Shown: positions 1 through 4,789 of the stretch, piece by piece
How the letters are laid out: each line of letters begins with the position of its first letter
How positions within the stretch are numbered: the stretch's first letter is position 1
Assembly: GCA_030043235.1 (NCBI GenBank)
Contig: JASHYF010000320.1
Location: 1-6,169 of the forward strand
Direction of reading: 5' to 3'
Source: Solirubrobacteraceae bacterium
Lineage (GTDB): Bacteria; Actinomycetota; Thermoleophilia; Solirubrobacterales; Solirubrobacteraceae
DNA: 6,169 nt
Notes under the pieces: generated by a model
The model's input: only the letters and a program-made list of their open reading frames with translations
Told to the model about the DNA's origin: nothing
Databases searched by the model: none
Made by a program: the position numbers and the translations under genes

Positions 1-370
1 CCGGCTCCTTTCCCGCGTCCCACCCGCCCCCCACGGGCGGGACGAACGCCGGGTTGTAGGGCACCGACGGGTCGCAGCGCACGCCATAGTGGTTCTGCAC
101 GCGCCGCTCCGTCGGCAGGCCGTTGTCGTCCCAGCCCATCGGGTAGAACACCTCGCGGCCGCGCATGCGCTGGTAGCGCGCGACGGTGTCCGTGTGCGTG
201 AACGAGAACACGTGGCCCACGTGCAACGAGCCGCTCACCGTCGGCGGCGGCGTGTCGATCGCGTAGATCCGCTCGCGCGGGGCGGAGCGGTCGAAGCGAT
301 AGGTGCCATCGCGCTCCCAAGCCGCGCCCCACTTCGCCTCCAGCCCGTCGAGACTGGGGCGCTCGGGTAC
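1..370 (-). CDS. valS: Valyl-tRNA synthetase, N-terminal part (cut by window edge)
   Basis: Class I aminoacyl-tRNA synthetase that charges tRNA-Val in the cytoplasm. About 123 N-terminal residues are visible. They include the conserved entry SLDGLEAKW, the ATP-binding HIGH-type motif as HVGH (bases 212-223) within TVSGSLHVGHVFSFTHTD, and MGWDDNGLPTERRVQN. The DDNGLPTE signature separates ValS from IleS, which has a Cys-His version. The C-terminal part lies beyond base 1. The start is a problem: the frame is open back to the UGA that ends the CHAP gene (422-424), with no ATG, GTG or TTG before the conserved core. I end the feature at GTA (368-370), where family members usually begin. CTG at 386-388 or 398-400, or ATC at 407-409, are non-standard alternatives. 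No ribosome binding site is visible. The identity is certain; the start is not. Confidence 0.93.
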
Positions 371-417
371 GCGTCTATCGGGTGACAGCGACGGCGACAG
401 GCCGTTGATCGTACCCG
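364..417. repeat. 8-bp inverted repeat spanning the valS 5' end
   Basis: CGGGTACG (364-371) and CGTACCCG (410-417) are perfect reverse complements separated by 38 bases. The dyad fills most of the gap between the CHAP stop and the ValS core and includes the place where a valS start codon would be expected. It could be an mRNA hairpin, a protein-binding dyad or the ends of a small repeat element. The GGGTACG arm also occurs at one end of the 39-bp repeats in flhF. That similarity is short and may be coincidence. Confidence 0.4.
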
Positions 418-421
418 GCCG

Positions 422-1078
422 TCAGCTCATTTCCACGTAACCGGTCGCTTCGGTGGGCGTGCGCACGTTGGCGGCGACCTTGTTTTCGTAGTTGCCCTCG
501 ATCGTCTGGATCTGGCCGTTGGGCAACACGTCGCGGACGATCCCCACGTGTTCGTCGCCGAACACGATCAGATCGCCCGGCTTGGGCACCACGCCCGGCC
601 CGTTGGGGATCGCCCGGCCGGTGCTCTGCGCCCACGACCAGATCTCCGACACCGCCCCCGCGCCCTGGCCGCCTTCTCCGATCGGCTCGCCCGCCTGGCG
701 GGCGACCCACGAGGCGAAGTACGCGCACCACGGCGCACCGGGGATCGCGCCGGCGGTCGCGCTGCGGTACATCGCGATCGCCGGGGATTCGTTTGACCCG
801 GGAGGCTGCTCGGTCTGCCCGAGCTGGCTTTCGGCGATCGCCACGATGCGGGCGCCCGTGGAGTCGCCGCCGGTCAGCTCCGTTGGCGAGATGGCGGAGG
901 TGCCCACGGCCCGTTCGAGTGCGCTCGCGAACGACGTTTCGCCGACCGCCGTGGCGCCGGAGGCGGACGAGGCCTGTGTGCCGCCTGTGAGTGCGCCGCC
1001 AGTGCCGATCAGGGCGGCGGGGTCGGCGAGCGCCTGCTGAATCGCGGACACGCGCTCCAGGGTCGCTTCGAGGGACAT
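422..1078 (-). CDS. CHAP-domain peptidoglycan hydrolase, probably flagellum-associated
   Basis: A 218-aa protein. Residues 1-20 (MSLEATLERVSAIQQALADP) resemble the short N-terminal helix of muramidase or transglycosylase proteins found in flagellar operons. Residues 25-75 are a Gly/Ala/Ser/Thr linker. Residues 76-215 are a CHAP (NlpC/P60-like cysteine amidase/peptidase) domain with the expected catalytic set: Cys118 in GAPWCAYFASW, His177 in DEHVGIV and a polar residue in IEGNYEN (Glu194/Asn196). The family cuts peptide crosslinks of peptidoglycan. No Sec signal peptide is visible, which fits export by the flagellar type III route, as with FlgJ; this is inference. I chose ATG at 1078 over an upstream TTG at 1132 because a sigma-28-like promoter lies between them (1087-1113). 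The flagellar role rests on that promoter and on the flagellin nearby. It may remodel the wall for the rod, or act in cell separation. Confidence 0.85.
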   Translation of the reverse strand: MSLEATLERVSAIQQALADPAALIGTGGALTGGTQASSASGATAVGETSFASALERAVGTSAISPTELTGGDSTGARIVAIAESQLGQTEQPPGSNESPAIAMYRSATAGAIPGAPWCAYFASWVARQAGEPIGEGGQGAGAVSEIWSWAQSTGRAIPNGPGVVPKPGDLIVFGDEHVGIVRDVLPNGQIQTIEGNYENKVAANVRTPTEATGYVEMS

Positions 1079-1086
1079 CGCTCGGG

Positions 1087-1113
1087 TAATCGGCAGCCGC
1101 ACGCCGGCGTTGA
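1087..1113 (-). promoter_or_regulatory. Sigma-28 (FliA)-like promoter of the CHAP gene
   Basis: Read on the minus strand this is TCAA (1110-1113), a 15-base spacer, then GCCGATTA (1087-1094). The FliA consensus is TAAA, N15, GCCGATAA, so the -10 matches 7 of 8 bases and the -35 matches 3 of 4 at the canonical spacing. The flagellin gene in this window has the same TCAA at the same spacing. Only 8 bases separate the -10 from the ATG at 1078, so transcription would begin at or next to the start codon (leaderless mRNA). This fits the absence of a Shine-Dalgarno sequence. Confidence 0.6.
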
Positions 1114-1158
1114 GCGCCCGGAGACTCAGCAACGCGTCGATGAGGCGCGTGCAGGAGG

Positions 1159-2247
1159 TCAGCCTGGGCTATGCATCATCATCCTCCTCAGCTGCGTGCT
1201 TGCCCGGTAACGTCTCGCGGGACCGCGCCCAGACTGTTCGACGAGACCCGCGTCGAGCAGCCGGCGCAGGTCATTGCTGGCAGTTGGTTGCGAGACCGCG
1301 GCCTCGGCCACGTAGGAGGAGCGGTCGACGCCCTGGAACAAGCTCCGCTCCAGAGCGATGACGAGCCGGTCGGGCCATCCACGCTCCTCGACCAGGCCCT
1401 CGAGAAGTGACCAGCGTCTCGCGGCCTCCGTGAGCTGCTCCGAGCGCATGCGAGCCTGCTCGATATGGGCCTCCAGACAGAGCTCAACCCACGGCGTGGC
1501 GTCGCGGTGCGGCTGGTAGGTCCCACCTTGAACCCGTTTGAGGGTCGAGTAGTAGGCATCGGTGTTCCGCCCGAGGTACTCCTCGATCGACAGGAACTCT
1601 GGCGCAAGCAGACCAGCGCGGGCAAGCACGAGCGACTGGAGAATTCGCGAGACGCGGCCGTTCCCGTCCCGGAACGGATGAACCGATACGAGATGCAGAT
1701 GGGCCATCGCGGCGCGAACCACCAGGTGCGCATCCGCATCGCCTCGCCCGAGCCAGTCGACGACCTCGGCCATCAGTGCCGGAATGTCCTCCGGCGGTGG
1801 CCCGATGTACGCGGGTGAACCGTCCCCGCTGGCGGTGACCGTGATCGGAGCGAGCCGATACCGGCCTGGATCCTTGTCCTTCTGGAAGTAGCACGCATCG
1901 AAGTGGAGGTCCAAGATCACCCGATCGACCCAGCTGAAGTGGGGGTCTTCGCACATCACGCCCACGTGATCCATAGCTCGTGCGTAGCAGGAGAGCGCCA
2001 TGCGATTCTCATCGGCGGGATCTGCCGACTCTCGTCCAGTGCTCAGCGCGACCGTCTCCTCGGCGGGGACGTGAAAGCCCTCGATTTCAATCGAACTCGA
2101 GGCCGCCGCAGCGCGCCATTCTCGACGCAGTCGCCCGAGCCACGGAGTCGCCACACCAGCCTGGTCGCCAATGGTCTTACGCCAGCGATCGAGCTCCTCG
2201 AGCTTCCGGGCAATAGAGGCGGTCGTCTTCGGTGTTTCGTAGATCAT
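1159..2247 (-). CDS. Fic-family AMP-transferase (class II-like) with C-terminal winged helix
   Basis: A 362-aa Fic protein; the family transfers AMP (or another nucleotide moiety) from NTP to hydroxyl groups of target proteins. The catalytic motif is complete: H190-PFRDGNGRVS-R201. The substrate-positioning flap is seen around residues 147-157 (YIGPPPEDIPA). The N-terminal inhibitory motif (S/T)xxxE(G/N) is present as S52-IEI-E56-G57, which places it with self-inhibited class II Fic proteins that need no separate antitoxin. Residues 308-350 (SYVAEAAVSQPTASNDLRRL then LDAGLVEQSGRGPARRYRA) form a winged helix-turn-helix, common in this architecture and likely DNA-binding. No antitoxin gene adjoins it. 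It sits alone between flagellar genes, with its own promoter region and lower G+C than its neighbours, so it looks like an insertion. The target protein cannot be told from sequence. Confidence 0.92.
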   Translation of the reverse strand: MIYETPKTTASIARKLEELDRWRKTIGDQAGVATPWLGRLRREWRAAAASSSIEIEGFHVPAEETVALSTGRESADPADENRMALSCYARAMDHVGVMCEDPHFSWVDRVILDLHFDACYFQKDKDPGRYRLAPITVTASGDGSPAYIGPPPEDIPALMAEVVDWLGRGDADAHLVVRAAMAHLHLVSVHPFRDGNGRVSRILQSLVLARAGLLAPEFLSIEEYLGRNTDAYYSTLKRVQGGTYQPHRDATPWVELCLEAHIEQARMRSEQLTEAARRWSLLEGLVEERGWPDRLVIALERSLFQGVDRSSYVAEAAVSQPTASNDLRRLLDAGLVEQSGRGPARRYRASTQLRRMMMHSPG

Positions 2248-2254
2248 CCATAGC

Positions 2255-2283
2255 AGTATAGACGACTAGACGTATAGGCGACT
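2255..2283 (-). promoter_or_regulatory. Promoter and direct-repeat operator candidate of the Fic gene
   Basis: On the minus strand two 12-base copies lie 16 bases apart with one mismatch: AGTCGCCTATAC (2272-2283) and AGTCGTCTATAC (2256-2267). The proximal copy overlaps TATACT (2255-2260), a good -10 hexamer that ends 7 bases before the ATG at 2247, so the transcript would be leaderless or nearly so. A clear TTGACA-like -35 is not seen. The Fic protein's own winged helix is an obvious candidate to bind these repeats and autoregulate. That is inference from architecture. Confidence 0.45.
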
Positions 2284-2297
2284 GATCATCTAGGGAT

Positions 2298-2400
2298 GAG
2301 GGCGGGCGGCCGTCGCCCGGTGGGCGGGCATCGATAGAGAGGGCGGGCGGCCGTCGCCGGGTGGGCGGGCATCGATAAAGAGGGCGGGCGGCCGTCGCCG
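2298..2400. repeat. 41-bp tandem repeat, about 2.5 copies
   Basis: Copies run 2298-2338 and 2339-2379 (39 of 41 bases identical), then a partial third from 2380 to about 2400 that diverges into the right arm of a hairpin. Each unit starts GAGGGCGGGCGGCCGTCGCC and ends in CATCGATARA (R = G or A). The unit equals one arm of the adjacent terminator plus its T-rich tail (on the minus strand), so it probably arose by tandem duplication of part of that terminator. The plus strand carries clustered GGG runs. Confidence 0.85.
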
Positions 2401-2407
2401 CCCGCCC
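2374..2407 (-). terminator. Candidate intrinsic terminator downstream of flagellin
   Basis: GGGCGGGCGGC (2382-2392) and GCCGCCCGCCC (2397-2407) form an 11-bp all-G:C stem with a 4-base loop. On the minus strand the stem is followed directly by TCTTTATCG (2373-2381), a short T-rich tract. That polarity suits a transcript coming from the flagellin gene, about 190 bases upstream. It would also insulate the Fic gene from flagellar transcription. Confidence 0.55.
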
Positions 2408-2588
2408 GGACCACCGTTCCCTCGATGAAGCGGCGGTATGTGGCTCCGCCGGCCTCGCGGACCGCTCGAAGCGTTATGTGACCCGGCTGGCCGCCGGCGG
2501 CCCGTACGAGACGGTGGCTGGCGGTGAGCTGGGCTTCACTGCAGCGGTGGCGTCGCAGGGCGCCACCGCTGAGGAAGATCTCGAGTAG
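2379..2588 (+). pseudogene. Possible coding remnant on the plus strand
   Basis: A frame open from 2379 to TAG at 2586-2588 (about 70 codons) has no ATG; the only useful start is GTG at 2478, giving about 36 residues. The translation from 2466, SKRYVTRLAAGGPYETVAGG and then ELGFTAAVASQGATAEEDLE, looks like ordinary protein, and most third codon positions are G or C. I do not recognise it. It could be the 3' end of a gene lost when the Fic region was rearranged, or chance in GC-rich DNA. Confidence 0.2.
2542..2571 (-). terminator. Hairpin 23 bases after the flagellin stop
   Basis: CAGCGGTGGCG (2542-2552) and CGCCACCGCTG (2561-2571) form a perfect 11-bp stem with an 8-base loop. It lies 23 bases beyond the flagellin stop codon. 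No T tract follows on the minus strand, so it is either a U-less terminator, as often proposed for high-GC actinobacteria, or a 3'-end mRNA stabiliser. Confidence 0.5.
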
Positions 2589-2594
2589 CCCGGA

Positions 2595-3401
2595 TCAGGC
2601 TTCCAGCAGCTTGAGCGTCGCGTCGGGCAGCTGGTTGGCCTGCGCGAGGATCGCCACGCCGGCCTGCTGCAGAACCTGGTCCTTGGTGAAGTTGGTCATT
2701 TCCGTGGCCATGTTCACGTCGGTGATCGCGCTCACCGCTGAAGTCAGGTTCTGGCTGTAGACTTCCAGGTTGCTCTGCGTGAACTGGATGCGGTCCTGAA
2801 CGGAACCGAATTCACCGGCGAGTTTCGACACGGTGTCGATCGCTTCGTCGATTTCTTTCAGCGGTTCTGCGCCTTTCGCCAGAATGCCTTTGATTTTTTC
2901 GATTTCTTTGTAGAGTTCGATCGCTTTTATGCCGATCGTTTCTTTGTCGTTGGCGCCGACCTGGAATTTGATTTCTTCTTCGCCGCTCAACAGCTGCACG
3001 CCGTTGAACTGCGTCGTTTCGCCGACGCGCTTGATCTCTTCCACCAACTGTTCGGCCTCGGCGGAGATCGCTTCCTTGTCTTCTTCCGAGGTCGTGCCGT
3101 TGGCGTACTCGACGCCCAGCTCGCGAATGCGCTGCAGCATCGTGTTGATGTCGTTCAGCGCGCCCTGCGCCGTCTGCGCGAGCGCCACCGCATCCTGGAT
3201 GTTTTCGCTGGCCTGGTTGAGGCCGTTGACCTGCGCCTGCAGGCTCTGGCTGATCGCATAGCCGGCGACGTCGTCGGCGGCGGTGTTCACGCGCAGACCC
3301 GAGGACAGACGCTGCATCGTCTGCGAGAGCATGTTCTCGGTGTTGTTCAGGTTCCTCGAGGCGTTCATCGCCTCGAGGTTGGTGTTGATCGTCAGGCCCA
3401 T
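2595..3401 (-). CDS. fliC: Flagellin (filament subunit)
   Basis: A 268-aa flagellin, exported by the flagellar type III system and polymerised into the filament. The N-terminal D0/D1 region (residues 1-140) carries the hallmarks NTNLEAMNASRNLNNTENML, RLSSGLRVNTAADDVAGYAI and LQRIRELGVEYANGT. The C-terminal region (195-268) carries FGSVQDRIQFTQSNLEV, NMATEMTNFTKDQVLQQAG and the terminal QANQLPDATLKLL. Residues 141-193, rich in Lys, Glu and Ile (for example ELYKEIEKIKGILAKGAEPL), take the place of the outer D2/D3 domains, so the filament subunit is near-minimal. This central block has odd base and codon use: 9 of 9 Lys codons are AAA, against 4 of 4 AAG in the rest of the gene, and bases 2881-2940 are about 37% G+C. 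Translation starts at ATG 3401 behind AAGGAG. A sigma-28 promoter lies upstream. Confidence 0.97.
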   Translation of the reverse strand: MGLTINTNLEAMNASRNLNNTENMLSQTMQRLSSGLRVNTAADDVAGYAISQSLQAQVNGLNQASENIQDAVALAQTAQGALNDINTMLQRIRELGVEYANGTTSEEDKEAISAEAEQLVEEIKRVGETTQFNGVQLLSGEEEIKFQVGANDKETIGIKAIELYKEIEKIKGILAKGAEPLKEIDEAIDTVSKLAGEFGSVQDRIQFTQSNLEVYSQNLTSAVSAITDVNMATEMTNFTKDQVLQQAGVAILAQANQLPDATLKLLEA

Positions 3402-3408
3402 GCGTTCA

Positions 3409-3415
3409 TCTCCTT
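3409..3415 (-). promoter_or_regulatory. Strong ribosome binding site of flagellin
   Basis: Read on the minus strand, AAGGAGA lies 7 bases before the flagellin ATG (8 bases from the end of GGAG). It is one of only two clear Shine-Dalgarno sequences in the window and fixes the flagellin start. The strength fits a protein needed in thousands of copies. Confidence 0.85.
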
Positions 3416-3470
3416 GATGACGGTGGTTCGATTAGGTCCCGAGCCGACTCCATGTCGACTCACGCCCGGT

Positions 3471-3497
3471 TTATCGTCAGCGCCACGTGAAACTTGA
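3471..3497 (-). promoter_or_regulatory. Sigma-28 (FliA)-type promoter of flagellin
   Basis: On the minus strand: TCAAGTTT (3490-3497), 11 bases, GACGATAA (3471-3478). The enterobacterial FliA consensus is TAAAGTTT, N11, GCCGATAA, so 14 of 16 positions match at the exact spacing. The expected transcription start, near 3464, gives a leader of roughly 60 bases. The promoter begins only 9 bases after the stop of the 70-aa gene, so flagellin is a separate late-class transcript. Confidence 0.85.
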
Positions 3498-3505
3498 GGG
3501 CCGAT

Positions 3506-3718
3506 TCACGCGCGCACGTCGATGTGCGGGCGCCGCTCGTCCTCGTCGTCGGGACCGTGCTCGGGCTCTGCCGGCGGCGGCTCGCGGCGGCGGCGCTCCT
3601 GGTCGTCTCTGGCGGGGCGGTCGCGCTCGCGCGTGATCCGCTCGAGAGGCTCGACGGGCAGCCGCGACGCGGGCGCGATCGCAGGCGGGCCGGGCGCGAT
3701 GGGATGAATCGGGTCCAT
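3506..3718 (-). CDS. Small charged, proline-rich protein (70 aa), unknown function
   Basis: MDPIHPIAPGPPAIAPASRL opens the protein. A Pro-rich first third is followed by an Arg/Asp/Glu-rich stretch (residues 24-62) and a terminal PHIDVRA. No membrane segment, signal peptide or known domain is visible; it is probably disordered. Third codon positions are almost all G or C, which favours this frame over the Arg-rich alternative frames on both strands. It starts 26 bases after the membrane-protein gene and is likely co-transcribed with it. No Shine-Dalgarno sequence is seen. A minor flagellar or motility accessory protein is possible from context only. Confidence 0.7.
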   Translation of the reverse strand: MDPIHPIAPGPPAIAPASRLPVEPLERITRERDRPARDDQERRRREPPPAEPEHGPDDEDERRPHIDVRA

Positions 3719-3744
3719 GGGCGGTGCTCAAGTCTCGCGGAACG

Positions 3745-4134
3745 CTAGGAAGGCGGGCTCGCGTCCGATCGCTCGCCCCGTCCAGCGCCGAGCGCAGGCC
3801 TCCTCGTGCGCGCGTGGGCGGCCATCAGCTGATGCGCGCGGTTGTTGATCTCGAGCATCACCAGGCGCCGCCACACGAACACGGCTCCTGCCCAGACCGC
3901 CACGTAGCTGACGATCCCGGCTGCAAGCGCGCGCAGGCCGGCGGCAGCGAGCGTGTTGGTCGGCAGCGACAGGTAGCCGCCCACGAAGAAGCCGATCAGC
4001 CCGCCCCAGCCCTTCGCCCGCGCGACCGCGCGGGCGGCCCGGGGGTGGGCGGCGACGCTGGGGCCGCCGGAGTCCGCCGCGCCGGAGCCCTGCTCGCTCT
4101 GCGGCAGCGTCTTCGTGGCGGTGTCAGCTGCCAC
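3745..4134 (-). CDS. Small membrane protein with two predicted helices, unknown function
   Basis: A 129-aa protein. Residues 1-40 are polar and Ala-rich. Residues 42-58 (GWGGLIGFFVGGYLSLP) and 68-88 (RALAAGIVSYVAVWAGAVFVW) are hydrophobic and probably form a membrane hairpin. The tail (89-129) is Arg-rich and should face the cytoplasm. It begins at GTG 4134 and overlaps the end of the PilZ gene by 11 bases, which suggests translational coupling. I do not recognise the family. Its place between a c-di-GMP effector and flagellin suggests a role at the flagellar base or membrane, but nothing in the sequence proves it. Confidence 0.75.
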   Translation of the reverse strand: MAADTATKTLPQSEQGSGAADSGGPSVAAHPRAARAVARAKGWGGLIGFFVGGYLSLPTNTLAAAGLRALAAGIVSYVAVWAGAVFVWRRLVMLEINNRAHQLMAAHARTRRPALGAGRGERSDASPPS

Positions 4135-4789
4135 AGCGATCGTCCGTTTCCAGGCCGCGCTGGCGTTCGAGGCGCTGGCACTCGAAGATGAAGCGAATCA
4201 GGCGGCGGCGGTCGGGCTCGCTGATCGACTCGAACGCGACCGCGCGGCGCCCGTGCGCATCCACGCGCACGATCCTGCCGGTGCCGCCTATCACCAGCAC
4301 CCCCGGGGTCAGCGTGAGCTGGAAGTGGATCTCGTCGCCGATCCTCAGCGAGTCGGGGCCGGCGAGCAGGAAGCCACCGCCGCTGAGGTCCACGGTGAAG
4401 CTCTGGATCGGGAGCTGGTCGGGTGCCCCGTAGACGATCGCGGGCCGGGCGGCCTTGATGCGCACGTACTCACGCTCCTGCAGCACCTCGATCGAGCGGG
4501 GCCCGTCGAGACGTACGACGTCCGGCTCGGCCGGGCTCTCGAGCGAGGCGGTGCCGGTCAGGCGCACGCGACCGTGCGGGCCGCTGAACTCGAGCACGAT
4601 CCCTTCGAGCTGGCGGTGGCTGAGCGGCTCGATCGGCACCATGATCGCCACGAGCAGCGAGTCGGGGCTGCATTCGAGGACGCGGGCCGGGATCCCGCTG
4701 CCGCCGGACGGGGTGAGCGTGACCGTCTGCGCGCGCTCGGGCAGCGCCACCGGCGTGGACTTGCCGGGATCTCCGCGACCGAATCTCAT
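4124..4789 (-). CDS. PilZ-domain c-di-GMP receptor, YcgR-like flagellar regulator
   Basis: A 221-aa protein. Residues 15-95 form a beta-rich N-terminal domain of the YcgR-N/PilZN kind (VALPERAQTVTLTPSGGSG onward). Residues 103-205 form a PilZ domain with both c-di-GMP binding motifs intact: RxxxR as R106-EYV-R110 and DxSxxG as D134-LSGG-G139. In YcgR and its relatives c-di-GMP binding lets the protein contact the motor or stator and slow or bias rotation. The ATG at 4789 overlaps the flhF stop (ATGA) and sits 8 bases after GGAGAGG. The frame stays open far upstream through flhF, but that extension is an Arg/Ala-rich shadow. Co-translation with FlhF suggests a motor-control role; the precise partner is unknown. 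Confidence 0.9.
   Translation of the reverse strand: MRFGRGDPGKSTPVALPERAQTVTLTPSGGSGIPARVLECSPDSLLVAIMVPIEPLSHRQLEGIVLEFSGPHGRVRLTGTASLESPAEPDVVRLDGPRSIEVLQEREYVRIKAARPAIVYGAPDQLPIQSFTVDLSGGGFLLAGPDSLRIGDEIHFQLTLTPGVLVIGGTGRIVRVDAHGRRAVAFESISEPDRRRLIRFIFECQRLERQRGLETDDRCGS

Larger units (their letters stand above)
2248..2594. other. Intergenic region between flagellin and Fic genes
   Basis: These 347 bases hold no confident gene. From the Fic side they contain the Fic promoter repeats (2255-2283), a 41-bp tandem repeat (2298-2400), a strong G+C hairpin followed on the minus strand by a T-rich run (2374-2407), a possible plus-strand coding remnant (to 2588), and a second 11-bp hairpin (2542-2571) just after the flagellin stop. 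The repeats and terminators suggest this is the junction where the Fic gene entered a flagellar cluster. Confidence 0.7.

Noticed and set aside
374..381. CCCGATAG (minus strand) as a third sigma-28 -10 box before valS
   Set aside because: Only 6 of 8 bases match and no TAAA/TCAA lies 15 bases upstream.
89..385. Plus-strand frame opposite valS
   Set aside because: Shadow of the conserved ValS N-terminus; no independent support.
1079..1132. TTG start giving the CHAP protein 18 more residues
   Set aside because: The extension has no ribosome binding site and contains the sigma-28-like promoter; ATG 1078 begins a plausible conserved N-terminus.
2295..2375. Short minus-strand open frame starting in the 41-bp repeats
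   Set aside because: It only translates the repeats (Pro/Arg-rich, about 27 residues) and ends just before the Fic promoter.
2298..2407. CRISPR array
   Set aside because: The 41-bp units are directly contiguous with no variable spacers, and there are no cas genes.
3477..3748. Arg-rich or Gly/Arg-rich open frames on both strands overlapping the 70-aa gene
   Set aside because: Composition is typical of out-of-frame high-GC translation; the 70-aa frame has better codon use and the strand of its neighbours. The 3477-3731 frame would also run into the flagellin promoter.
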